Source: an uncultured Bacteroides sp. (GTDB lineage: Bacteria; Bacteroidota; Bacteroidia; Bacteroidales; Bacteroidaceae). From it: DNA of 26,077 bases. A program made the translations under genes and the position numbers. Shown here piece after piece: positions 8,124-16,691 of this stretch. The stretch lies in contig NZ_CAJLKP010000084.1 in assembly GCF_905207245.1 (NCBI RefSeq), forward strand, positions 1 to 26,077. The letters run 5' to 3'. The notes under the pieces were generated by a model, which was not told the origin of the DNA, made no database searches, and saw nothing but the letters and a program-made list of their open reading frames with translations. Within the stretch, counting starts at the first letter, position 1. The number at the start of each line of letters is the position of its first letter.

Positions 8124-10160
8124 ATGAAATTCAAATCTTTATTCTTATTAATAATAGCGCTGCTTTCCACTTGCACGCTCGGAGCGCAAAACCGCAAGAA
8201 AGTAGGAGTCGTATTAAGTGGTGGCGGCGCCAAAGGAGTAGCACACATCGGAGCTTTGAAAGTGATAGAAGAAGCTGGAATTCCGATTGATTATATAGTG
8301 GGAACAAGTATGGGCGCCATTGTGGGCGGGTTGTATGCCATCGGATACACCCCTCAACAACTGGATAGCATGGTCAATGTGCAGGACTGGAAATATCTGT
8401 TGTCCGATGCTTCCGACCCGGAAACCACATTACTGAGCGAAAAACTGAGAGAAGAACATTATCTGCTGTCTGTGCCTGTTGCAGGAAAATCAGCACATGT
8501 ATCGGATGCAGGGATTATAAAAGGAAGAAACATATCGCGATTACTTTCAGAATTAACAGTGGGGTATCATGACTCCATCTCCTTCAACCGCCTGCCTATT
8601 CCGTTCGCTTGCGTATCAGATAACATAGTGAATGGCAGTAAAGTCGTTTTCCATAAAGGAATTCTGGCAACTGCCATGCGTGCCAGCATGTCCATTCCGG
8701 GAGTATTCGCCCCTGTCTATCTCAATGGCATGGTGCTGGTGGATGGCGGATTGACGGACAACTATCCTGTAGACATCGCCCGGGAGATGGGAGCGGAAAT
8801 CATTATCGGGGTCGATGTACAAAATCCACTGATGAAGGCAGATGAACTGACAAGTCTGTCGAGCGTGCTGGGACAGATTATTAATCTGGTGGGAGAAGAA
8901 AGCTACCGGAAGAATGTAAAGGACAGCAATATACATATACAAGTAGATGTAGACGGATACTCGGCGGCAAGTTTCAACCATGCGGCAATAGACACCCTGA
9001 TGCGTCGGGGAAAAGAAGCGGCGATGAAGGATTGGGATAAACTGATTGCCTTGAAAAAGGAAATAGGCATAAGTAAGAACTATCGGGCGGAATATCCCGG
9101 CCCGTTCAAGATACCGGCGCCTGCGATGCTGGACACGATACCGTCAGTCACACAGATTGCTCCACATGAGAAACCGGTGAATACTATAAATATAGGAGGC
9201 AGATTTGATAATGAAGAATTGGCAGTACTGTTACTGAATGCGAGGGCATATTTCGGAAAGCAGAAGAAATCGCAGTTGAGCGCCACTACCCGGCTGGGGA
9301 AACGGACATTCGGACGGTTGGAATACATGTACTCACCACGTGAGAACTGGAATATAAACACGGGGTATCAGATAGGATATAATGACTTCAACCTCTACGG
9401 AAAAGGAAAACGGCTGATGAACCTGACTTATGTGCATCATTCTCTCTGGGTGGGATTTACAAAGAGCTGGTATCGGCTACTGATAAATGCAGGTATCCAC
9501 TTCGAGAAGTATAACTATCATGACTGGCCATCGGGACCAGACGTTGTTCTGACAAAGTCGAGCGACAAGGCGTTGCTCAGTTATCAGGCCAGCATCACGT
9601 ACAACAGCCTGAACAATCAGCGGTTCTCTACAAGAGGCATGGAATGGAAAGCAACGTACAGGCTTTATACGGATAATATGGTAACTTATGATTCGCATAG
9701 TCCCGTATCAGTATTCCAGACACATTGGAGCGGATATTTCTCTCCAAACAAGATTTTCACCATTATGCCGTCAGTGTATGGCAGGGTAGTCGGAAAGAAT
9801 ACGCAATCTCTGGCAATATCAAACTTTGTAGGCGGAAATGTGCCGGGACGGTATATGGAGCAACAGATTCCTTTCACCGGCATCAACCATATAGAAATGA
9901 GCCCGGATGCTTTGTTGACAGGAATGCTGGGAGTAAGGGCAAGGACTTACAAGAATCAATACATCGTAGTCCGCGGCAGTTACGGGCGTACAGCGGATAA
10001 AATAGAAAACCTATTCGGTGGAACCGATACACACGCACTGGCAGGCGGCAGCATAGGATACTGCTACAATAGTATCATCGGACCGATTGAGGCGGAACTG
10101 AATTATTCCAACCAGTCAAAGAAACTGGGATATTATATCGGGGTTGGATTTACCTTCTAA
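8124..10160 (+). CDS. Patatin-like phospholipase fused to an outer-membrane beta-barrel
   Basis: This 678-residue protein starts with a Sec signal peptide (about 1-21, ending LGAQ). A patatin domain follows at about 26-310. The oxyanion Gly-rich loop is GGGAKG (33-38), the nucleophile elbow GTSMG has Ser62, and the catalytic Asp207 is in DGG, so the Ser-Asp dyad is intact. The C-terminal part (about 350-678) has alternating polar/aromatic strands and ends in GYYIGVGFTF with a terminal Phe, as outer-membrane barrels do. A related design is PlpD-type (type Vd) secretion, where the barrel anchors or exports a lipase. The linker around 350-390 (NTINIGGRFDNEELAVLLLN) resembles one POTRA repeat, as inferred from the PlpD layout. 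Expected activity is phospholipase A at or beyond the outer membrane. Confidence 0.9.
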   Translation: MKFKSLFLLIIALLSTCTLGAQNRKKVGVVLSGGGAKGVAHIGALKVIEEAGIPIDYIVGTSMGAIVGGLYAIGYTPQQLDSMVNVQDWKYLLSDASDPETTLLSEKLREEHYLLSVPVAGKSAHVSDAGIIKGRNISRLLSELTVGYHDSISFNRLPIPFACVSDNIVNGSKVVFHKGILATAMRASMSIPGVFAPVYLNGMVLVDGGLTDNYPVDIAREMGAEIIIGVDVQNPLMKADELTSLSSVLGQIINLVGEESYRKNVKDSNIHIQVDVDGYSAASFNHAAIDTLMRRGKEAAMKDWDKLIALKKEIGISKNYRAEYPGPFKIPAPAMLDTIPSVTQIAPHEKPVNTINIGGRFDNEELAVLLLNARAYFGKQKKSQLSATTRLGKRTFGRLEYMYSPRENWNINTGYQIGYNDFNLYGKGKRLMNLTYVHHSLWVGFTKSWYRLLINAGIHFEKYNYHDWPSGPDVVLTKSSDKALLSYQASITYNSLNNQRFSTRGMEWKATYRLYTDNMVTYDSHSPVSVFQTHWSGYFSPNKIFTIMPSVYGRVVGKNTQSLAISNFVGGNVPGRYMEQQIPFTGINHIEMSPDALLTGMLGVRARTYKNQYIVVRGSYGRTADKIENLFGGTDTHALAGGSIGYCYNSIIGPIEAELNYSNQSKKLGYYIGVGFTF

Positions 10161-10498
10161 GATTCTTCCTTCACTTCTTCCTGCGGAATGCGTATCGACG
10201 TATACAATTCCAGCACGGCAGCTACCGTCAGGCAAACAATCCACTCATTGCCATGAGTGAAGAACATGAATGCGCCTGTAAGTACCAGTAGCAATGCACC
10301 GAAAATCTGCTGACGGCGGAGACGTTTCACATTAGGTTTATTACTCTTGGAAGGGGAATTAATCTGGGCTAGCGCCACCATAGTAGCACCAATGGTATAT
10401 ATATAAGGTGCAAATTCCCAGCCAGTGATATAAACGGCAGCACCAAACAGCGCCATCACAGCACCTACAGTAAACAAAGCGGGTATCAGGGATTTCAT
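10157..10498 (-). CDS. Small integral membrane protein, function unknown
   Basis: This 113-residue product has about four predicted membrane helices: 5-25, 30-45, 68-84 and 87-102, with a basic loop (KSNKPNVKRLRRQQ) between helices two and three. I do not recognise a named family. It is the downstream partner of the FtsB/DivIC-like gene: its ATG at 10498 overlaps the 3' end of that gene (stop at 10495) by four bases, so the two are probably translationally coupled. Its stop codon interlocks with the stop of the convergent patatin gene, with no room for a terminator. Confidence 0.75.
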   Translation of the reverse strand: MKSLIPALFTVGAVMALFGAAVYITGWEFAPYIYTIGATMVALAQINSPSKSNKPNVKRLRRQQIFGALLLVLTGAFMFFTHGNEWIVCLTVAAVLELYTSIRIPQEEVKEES

Positions 10499-10803
10499 TC
10501 TTCGATGTCTTCTTCAAATACGTAAATATCTTCATTCGGTTTCTTCATCAGGTACTTCTCGCGCGCAATGCGCTCGATAGCACCGGAATCAACAGCCAGT
10601 TCATTCAGCCGTTCCGTGTTATCTTCATACTCCGCCCGGTACTTCTCTATTTCTGAGTTCAGGCGACTGATTTCATTCGCATAACCCATACGGCGCACAA
10701 TGCTGTTCTCGTCCAGAAAGCCGACAATCACCACAAACGCCACAAACGTAATCAAGTATTTATGCTTGCGGACAAATATCCAAAGCGTCGCTAATTTATC
10801 CAT
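10495..10803 (-). CDS. FtsB/DivIC-like septum formation initiator
   Basis: This 102-residue bitopic protein fits the FtsB/DivIC family, which joins FtsL and FtsQ in the divisome to start septum synthesis. A short cytosolic start (MDKLATLWIFVRKHK) precedes one membrane helix at about 16-30. A coiled coil at about 38-65 (SRLNSEIEKYRAEYEDNTER) and the family-like segment AIERIAREKYLMKKPNEDIY follow. The frame stays open up to 11037, but that stretch overlaps dnaX on the other strand and the promoter region, so I take the ATG at 10803. A -7 box lies 33 bases upstream on the minus strand. The next gene overlaps by four bases. Confidence 0.88.
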   Translation of the reverse strand: MDKLATLWIFVRKHKYLITFVAFVVIVGFLDENSIVRRMGYANEISRLNSEIEKYRAEYEDNTERLNELAVDSGAIERIAREKYLMKKPNEDIYVFEEDIEE

Positions 10804-10835
10804 TGATAAACAATTTAATAAGGTTTCTTCGCCTA

Positions 10836-10843
10836 CAAAGATA
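10836..10843 (-). promoter_or_regulatory. -7 box for the FtsB/DivIC-like gene
   Basis: Minus-strand TATCTTTG is an exact TAnnTTTG match, 33 bases before the chosen ATG at 10803. It supports that start over the longer frame. No good -33 TTG was seen. Confidence 0.5.
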
Positions 10844-10876
10844 AGAGGAATAACTGAGAAATTCCTTTTTTTTGTG

Positions 10877-10884
10877 TACATTTG
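10877..10884 (+). promoter_or_regulatory. -7 box for dnaX
   Basis: TACATTTG matches TAnnTTTG exactly, 34 bases before the dnaX ATG. It lies only 33 bp from the opposing box at 10836-10843, so the two promoters are back to back and share their upstream regions. Confidence 0.5.
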
Positions 10885-10917
10885 CACAAATTGTAACGGA
10901 CAAGAATATCCCGAATC

Positions 10918-12771
10918 ATGGAAAACTATATCGTATCGGCACGAAAATACCGCCCTACCACCTTTGAGTCGGTAGTGGGACAGCGTGCTCTGACCACTAC
11001 GTTGAAGAATGCCATCGCTACCGGTAAACTGGCACATGCCTACCTATTCTGCGGACCACGCGGCGTGGGAAAAACAACTTGTGCCCGCATCTTCGCCAAG
11101 ACCATCAACTGTATGAGTCCCACGGCAGACGGAGAAGCCTGTAATCAATGCGAGTCATGCACGGCCTTCAACGAGCAGCGGTCATACAATATCCATGAAC
11201 TGGATGCCGCATCCAACAACTCCGTGGATGACATCCGCCAACTGGTGGAGCAAGTGCGTATTCCACCCCAGATAGGGAAATATAAAGTGTACATCATTGA
11301 CGAGGTGCACATGTTGTCAGCATCGGCTTTCAATGCTTTCCTGAAAACTCTGGAAGAACCGCCCCGCCATGCCATCTTTATTCTGGCTACCACGGAGAAG
11401 CACAAAATTTTGCCAACCATCCTGTCACGTTGCCAGATATACGACTTCAATCGTATCAATGTGGACGATACGGTTGCCCATCTGGCATACGTTGCCTCCA
11501 AAGAAGGAATTACCGCGGAACCGGAAGCTCTGAACGTCATTGCCCTGAAGGCCGACGGCGGTATGCGCGATGCCTTGTCCATCTTCGACCAGGTAGTCAG
11601 CTTCACCGGCGGACACATCAGCTATAAGAGTGTAATCGAGAACCTGAACGTACTGGATTATGAATATTATTTCCGCCTGACAGACCATTTTCTGGCAAAC
11701 CTGGTCAGTGACGCCTTATTGTTGCTGAATGATGTGCTGAATAAGGGATTCGATGCCAGCCATTTCGTGACAGGTTTGTCCTCGCACTTCCGCGACCTAC
11801 TGGTAAGCAAAGACCCTGCCACACTGGCATTACTCGAAGTGGGTGCCAGCATTCGTGAACGCTACCAGGCGCAGGCACAAAAGTGTCCGCTGCCTTTCCT
11901 CTACCGGGCTATGAAACTCTGCAATGATTGTGACCTGAATTACCGTGCCAGCAAGAACAAGCGATTGCTGGTGGAACTGACCTTGATACAGGTTGCTCAG
12001 CTTACCGCCGAGGGGGACGACGTGAGTGGTGGGCGCCGCCCTAAACAAGCTATAAAACCCATATTCTCGCAACCTGCCGCCGCTCAGCAGCCACAGGGCA
12101 CATCTGCTATGCCCCAACCGCAAGCAACTACCCATGCCGCTCCGGTTCAACCGCAGCCGGCACAGCAAGCTCCTGCAGCCCAGGCTGCCCCTGCATCACC
12201 ACAATCTCAACAGCCTTTTGGTTCGCAGACTGCCATGCGCCCCACTCCCACCGCCGTATTAATGGCACAAGGAAAAGAGGAAAAGAAGATACCTGTCATG
12301 AAGATGTCCGGTCTGGGTATCTCCATCAAGCATCCGCAGGTTGAAGAAGATAAGAAACAAACAGCCGGAACTACTACTTCCCAGCAAAATGCACAACCTG
12401 AAGAAGACTTCATCTTCAACGAAAAAGACGTGAACTACTATTGGCAGGAATATGCCGGACGTCTACCGCAGGAACAGACCGCCCTTGCCAAACGTATGCA
12501 GGTAATCCGCCTGGCAATGCTGGATGCCACAACATTCGAAGCTGTAGTAGACAACGACATTGCAGCCAAGGAGTTCACCGACCTGATTCCGACCTTGCAA
12601 GAATACCTGCGTAAACGGCTTAAAAACAGCAAGGCTACTATGACTGTCCGCGTCAGCGCTCCCACCGAAAAAGTGCGTGCCTACAGCCGTGTAGAGAAAT
12701 TCCAGTTGATGGCGCAGAAGAATAATGCACTGTTACAACTGAAGGACGAGTTCGGTCTTGAGCTCTATTGA
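10918..12771 (+). CDS. dnaX: DNA polymerase III subunit gamma/tau
   Basis: This 617-residue clamp-loader ATPase opens the sliding clamp during replication. The AAA+ core is complete: Walker A GPRGVGKT at 46-53, a zinc-binding cluster Cys65, Cys75, Cys78 and Cys81, Walker B IIDEVH ending at His131, and the SRC sensor motif at 170-172 whose Arg171 is the arginine finger. Domain III runs to about residue 365. A low-complexity linker rich in Gln, Ala and Pro (about 380-440) then separates a C-terminal region that probably replaces the tau domains IV-V. The linker is notably GC-rich compared with its surroundings. The single full-length product suggests tau. No clear E. coli-type slippery site for gamma was found. 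Confidence 0.97.
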   Translation: MENYIVSARKYRPTTFESVVGQRALTTTLKNAIATGKLAHAYLFCGPRGVGKTTCARIFAKTINCMSPTADGEACNQCESCTAFNEQRSYNIHELDAASNNSVDDIRQLVEQVRIPPQIGKYKVYIIDEVHMLSASAFNAFLKTLEEPPRHAIFILATTEKHKILPTILSRCQIYDFNRINVDDTVAHLAYVASKEGITAEPEALNVIALKADGGMRDALSIFDQVVSFTGGHISYKSVIENLNVLDYEYYFRLTDHFLANLVSDALLLLNDVLNKGFDASHFVTGLSSHFRDLLVSKDPATLALLEVGASIRERYQAQAQKCPLPFLYRAMKLCNDCDLNYRASKNKRLLVELTLIQVAQLTAEGDDVSGGRRPKQAIKPIFSQPAAAQQPQGTSAMPQPQATTHAAPVQPQPAQQAPAAQAAPASPQSQQPFGSQTAMRPTPTAVLMAQGKEEKKIPVMKMSGLGISIKHPQVEEDKKQTAGTTTSQQNAQPEEDFIFNEKDVNYYWQEYAGRLPQEQTALAKRMQVIRLAMLDATTFEAVVDNDIAAKEFTDLIPTLQEYLRKRLKNSKATMTVRVSAPTEKVRAYSRVEKFQLMAQKNNALLQLKDEFGLELY

Positions 12772-12825
12772 CAACAAAATAGAACATTTATCCAACAAAT
12801 AATTTTATTTTTTTAGTTTTATCAT

Positions 12826-12833
12826 TACATTTG
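12826..12833 (+). promoter_or_regulatory. -7 box of the sensor-pair operon
   Basis: TACATTTG is an exact TAnnTTTG match, 29 bases before the TTG start codon at 12863. The preceding 12801-12820 stretch is T-rich. The box supports both a promoter after dnaX and the unusual TTG start. Confidence 0.5.
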
Positions 12834-12862
12834 CGAAGAAACTAATAAAATATCTTCTACTT

Positions 12863-14737
12863 TTGAGAAAGTTTGCTATTATATCGGCAGTGACTGGCCT
12901 TTTACTCTTCTCCTTCGCGATGGGAATATGTGCCAACAACACAGACCAGAGACATCTGGCTGCCATGCAATCGCTCATAGCCCGGGAGGTAGCCTACGAT
13001 ACTAATATAACGGTAGACAGCGTCATCTCATGGAGTAACGAATTAGCCCCTGCACTGAAATCCCATAAAACAGAAGAAACATACTTTACGATGCTATTAT
13101 GGCAGGTGAGCGCATACATCATGCGAGGTGACCTCAGTCTGGCTATAGATCGTGCACGGTTAATGTACGAGCATGCCAAAGAATTAAATTCAACTTTCGG
13201 AATCGCTCTCGCCAATCAAGCTGTCGGGCAGGCCTATAGTGCTTCTTACATACAGGAAAAGGCATTGAGTTCTTATCAGGATGCTTTGCGCTATCTACCC
13301 GAAGATAATCCGCAAACTTACCGGTTGCTGGTGAAGATTTCTACGCTTTTACAGCAAATGAACCGTCTGAATGAAGCGATGGTATATGTATCTAAACTGA
13401 ACCCGCTCCTGGAACAGCAACCTGTACACCCTCTTGCCGTTCCTATACTTATAGAGAATGCCACCTATTACATTTCATCAGGCGATCAGGACACAGCGCT
13501 CAAATATCTGCAACGGGCAGATTCAATCTATAAGAATCACACTCATGAGCCTGCCCATGAATTTTCTATCAACTATTACACTGCAGCCTGCTACAGGGCA
13601 TTGGCTGCCGATCATAATGATAAGGAGAAAGCAGACGAAGCCCTCGCGCTTTACAACAAACTGCTGGAAGTGGTATCCAACAAACGTTCTCTGGAATATC
13701 GCTGGATTTGTGCAGAGAAAATTTACCTGTATAAGTTGCTGGGACGTTTTGATGAAGCATGCAAAATCTATCAGGACTTATACGCCGTCACCGATACCCT
13801 TGCTTCGAAAAGCTATATCCGGCAAATAAATGCGCTGAAAGCCACATACCAGATAGACGAACTGGAACTGCAAAACAGAGCACAACAGAACAAGATGATA
13901 GTCTATTTCATCTTCATCGGTCTTGGCCTGTTGGCTTTCATCTCCATACTTGCTATCTGGCAGAGGAGGCAGAAGCGAATAGTAACCATATCCACAGAGA
14001 CGCTGGAACAGTCGAGATGGAATGCAGAAAGTGCTACACGAGCCAAGAGCGTTTTCCTATCGAACATGAGCCACGAAATACGGACGCCGCTCAATGCCTT
14101 GTCCGGCTTTTCATCCTTGTTGACAGAGGAAGGACTTGATGACGCAACCCGTAAACAATGTACTGAGATTATACAGCAGAACTCAGAGCTTTTGCTCAAA
14201 CTGATTAATGATGTAATTGACTTGTCAAGTTTGGAGTTCGGAAAAATGCAATTCAGCATAGGCGAACATGATGCCGTAGCAATCTGCAAGAATGTGACTG
14301 ACACTGTAGGAAAAGTGAAACAAACGCAAGCGGAACTATTGTTCGATTCGTCACTGGAAGAGCTATACATGGAGACTGATGCTTCACGACTACAGCAAGT
14401 ACTGATAAATCTGCTGATTAATGCAACCAAGTTCACACCGGACGGCAGCATAACACTGAAACTTGAGAAAGAGTCGGACGGAACGGCTTTGTTCTCCGTC
14501 ACCGATACCGGTTGCGGCATTCCGAAGGAAAAACAGGCGAGTATTTTCCAGCGCTTTGAGAAGCTGGATGAGAATGCACAAGGAAGTGGTCTCGGCTTGT
14601 CTATCTGCCAACTAATCATAGAGCATATCGGTGGCAGAATATGGATTGACCCGGATTACACAGGAGGGTCCCGTTTTATGTTTACCCATCCCATCAATCA
14701 GATACGAGGCAAGCAAAAGAAGGAGGGACGGTCATGA
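12863..14737 (+). CDS. TPR-containing sensor histidine kinase
   Basis: This 624-residue membrane kinase has a signal peptide (about 1-24), a periplasmic helical TPR-like sensor region (about 30-340), one membrane helix (345-368), a HisKA domain and an HATPase_c domain. All catalytic motifs are present: phospho-acceptor His404 in NMSHEIRTPLNA, N-box Asn520 in LLINATKF, G1 box Asp548 in DTGCGIP and the G2 box GSGLGLS from Gly574. It lacks a receiver domain, and no response regulator is nearby. The start is TTG: there is no in-frame ATG before the signal peptide, and a promoter box sits 29 bases upstream. The TGA overlaps the ATG of the following pseudokinase gene by four bases. The stimulus is unknown. 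Confidence 0.93.
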   Translation: MRKFAIISAVTGLLLFSFAMGICANNTDQRHLAAMQSLIAREVAYDTNITVDSVISWSNELAPALKSHKTEETYFTMLLWQVSAYIMRGDLSLAIDRARLMYEHAKELNSTFGIALANQAVGQAYSASYIQEKALSSYQDALRYLPEDNPQTYRLLVKISTLLQQMNRLNEAMVYVSKLNPLLEQQPVHPLAVPILIENATYYISSGDQDTALKYLQRADSIYKNHTHEPAHEFSINYYTAACYRALAADHNDKEKADEALALYNKLLEVVSNKRSLEYRWICAEKIYLYKLLGRFDEACKIYQDLYAVTDTLASKSYIRQINALKATYQIDELELQNRAQQNKMIVYFIFIGLGLLAFISILAIWQRRQKRIVTISTETLEQSRWNAESATRAKSVFLSNMSHEIRTPLNALSGFSSLLTEEGLDDATRKQCTEIIQQNSELLLKLINDVIDLSSLEFGKMQFSIGEHDAVAICKNVTDTVGKVKQTQAELLFDSSLEELYMETDASRLQQVLINLLINATKFTPDGSITLKLEKESDGTALFSVTDTGCGIPKEKQASIFQRFEKLDENAQGSGLGLSICQLIIEHIGGRIWIDPDYTGGSRFMFTHPINQIRGKQKKEGRS

Positions 14738-16689
14738 CGAAACATTTATTTACTATATGTCTGATTATCAGTTTCAGTCACCTCTCAGCCAGTGCCCAAA
14801 GTAGTGCTGTGAAAGACAGTTTATTACGTATCTATGCTAGTGCACCACATGATTCATCCCGGTTGGATGTATTGCATGACATTGCCCGACTGGATCAGCA
14901 AACGCCGGTGTTTCTCTATTATGAAAACAAATTGTTGGAAGAGGCTACGGCACAGAACAACATACGCTATCAGAGCCTTGCCACTTACGAGCATATCATT
15001 TACTTTTTCAATAAGCTGGATCTGAAACGTGCAACGTATTGGATGGGCAGGATGGAAACTTTGGCTGAAAAGAACAATTACTATAATGATTATTTCAAAG
15101 CTAAAAAGTTACAGATTGAATTGTACACCATCAATCAGCAGATAGAGCTTGCCATCCACGAAGCGCACATCATGTACGAGAAAGCAAAGAAACTAAATAA
15201 CCGCAACGGTATGCGGGAGGCACGTCTATGCCTGATGACCAGCTACATTGCAACACTGCGCTACGAAGACGGAGCACAAGCATTGGAGGAAGCATTCCAG
15301 TTAATGAGCCCGCAAGATAGCCCGATGGATAAAATCAATTTGTTGTCGAAAGCTGTTCTGGCTTATTCATTCTTGCATAAAAACGAGAAGATGTATGCTT
15401 CGCTGGAACAAATGAAAGCAGCCATACAGGAATTAATTGCTGCTGCCCCGGCACTCAAAAATGCATACTCGGCTTTGTACATGGGAATGGAAACCCAGTA
15501 TGCCCTTTATTATGTTCGCACGGGGAATCTTCAGAAAGCCTGGGAACATTTGCTAAAAGTAGATGAACATTATACTCCTAACACGTTCCTTCCCTATCAG
15601 GTGTCACGCCTGCAAGCTTATGCAGAATATTATCGCGCAAAGAAGGAGTATGATCAAGCTTTGGAGTGCCTGAATGAAGCCATTACCTTAACGCTTCAGA
15701 TGTCTTTTCCCGATGCTATATTATATATGGCCATGAAGGCGGATATATTGGTAGATATGGGGCGGTCGGATATGGCTATCGGCATTTATAAAAAAGTGAT
15801 GCATGACAAAGACTCATTATACAGAGGTCTGTCAAACTCACAGATGGAGCAGATACAAAGCCTGTATAACATGGACAAGCTGGTGCTGAAAAGAGAGCAA
15901 CAACAGGAAAAGATACATTATTTTGTGCTGGCTGTAATCGGAATAGCTCTGATGGCACTCATTTTCTTTGTAGGTCGTATGTATATCAGCCGGAAAAAGT
16001 TGCAGAAAGATGAAAAGGAAGTAGCCCGGCTGAGCAAGATTGCCGAAGAAGCCAATGAAGTGAAAAGCCGTTTCCTCGCGAACATGAGTTATAATATCCG
16101 TATCCCTCTGAATAACGTAGTAGGTTTTTCACAACTGCTCTCTACCGATACCGAATTGGATGATAAAGAGAAGTTGGAATATTCCGAAATCATCCAGTCT
16201 AACTCCACTGAACTTATCCAACTGGTGAACGATGTACTCGATCTCTCACGCCTGGAAGCTAAAATGATGAAATTCCAGATACTGGATTGCGAGATGCGCG
16301 AAATATGCAATGACCTGATATATATGGCGCGGAGAGATAGTGAGGGGTACATTCATGCCGAACTGGAAAGCGACATCGAGCATCAGATGATTAGAATGGA
16401 TGCCAACCGTTTCAATCAAGCCGTACTGAGTATGCTGGTTTATCCGGTACCCAATAGCACCGACCGTGAAGTAAAGATGAAACTGAATAGGGATGAAAGA
16501 AATGAACTATTGATATTTCATATCATCAACAGTCCGCTGGCTGACCCAACATTCGCTTCTCAAAAGGTTTCCATACGCCTTAAAATCAACCAACTGCTGT
16601 TCGAGCACTTTGGCGGTAGTTTCATGATAAGCGAAAGTGCTGAAAATGGCTATCCTATCACCTTCACAATTTCTTATAAAGAAAGGTAA
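14734..16689 (+). CDS. TPR-containing histidine kinase-like protein lacking catalytic residues (pseudokinase)
   Basis: This 651-residue paralogue has the same layout as the gene before it: signal peptide (about 1-21, ending ASAQ), periplasmic TPR-like helices (about 30-385), one membrane helix (396-418) and a kinase-like cytoplasmic part. The H-box reads NMSYNIRIPLNN, so Tyr453 replaces the phospho-acceptor His. The N-box Asn is gone (LSMLVYPVPN), HIINSPLADP stands where DxGxG is expected, and the GxGLGL loop is replaced by KINQLLFEHFGG. It should therefore neither bind ATP normally nor autophosphorylate. The shared segments (MYEHAKELN and MYEKAKKLN in the sensor region) point to tandem duplication. 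It is coupled to the active kinase by an ATGA overlap, so a regulatory or heterodimer role is a fair inference. Confidence 0.88.
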   Translation: MTKHLFTICLIISFSHLSASAQSSAVKDSLLRIYASAPHDSSRLDVLHDIARLDQQTPVFLYYENKLLEEATAQNNIRYQSLATYEHIIYFFNKLDLKRATYWMGRMETLAEKNNYYNDYFKAKKLQIELYTINQQIELAIHEAHIMYEKAKKLNNRNGMREARLCLMTSYIATLRYEDGAQALEEAFQLMSPQDSPMDKINLLSKAVLAYSFLHKNEKMYASLEQMKAAIQELIAAAPALKNAYSALYMGMETQYALYYVRTGNLQKAWEHLLKVDEHYTPNTFLPYQVSRLQAYAEYYRAKKEYDQALECLNEAITLTLQMSFPDAILYMAMKADILVDMGRSDMAIGIYKKVMHDKDSLYRGLSNSQMEQIQSLYNMDKLVLKREQQQEKIHYFVLAVIGIALMALIFFVGRMYISRKKLQKDEKEVARLSKIAEEANEVKSRFLANMSYNIRIPLNNVVGFSQLLSTDTELDDKEKLEYSEIIQSNSTELIQLVNDVLDLSRLEAKMMKFQILDCEMREICNDLIYMARRDSEGYIHAELESDIEHQMIRMDANRFNQAVLSMLVYPVPNSTDREVKMKLNRDERNELLIFHIINSPLADPTFASQKVSIRLKINQLLFEHFGGSFMISESAENGYPITFTISYKER

Positions 16690-16691
16690 GT

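Noticed and set aside
10804..11037. Longer N-terminus for the FtsB/DivIC-like protein
   Set aside because: The extra 78 residues would be antisense to dnaX and cover both promoters. The family starts near MDKL, and a -7 box lies upstream of that ATG.
12030..12320. Programmed frameshift in dnaX to make a short gamma form
   Set aside because: The E. coli-type slippery heptamer with a following hairpin was not found. A-rich stretches such as GGAAAAGAGGAAAAGAAG are in-frame Lys/Glu codons without a clear signal.
13903..14619. Minus-strand 238-codon frame across the active kinase gene
   Set aside because: It is Ser- and Phe-rich with no domain, and lies opposite the HisKA/HATPase region with all catalytic motifs on the plus strand.
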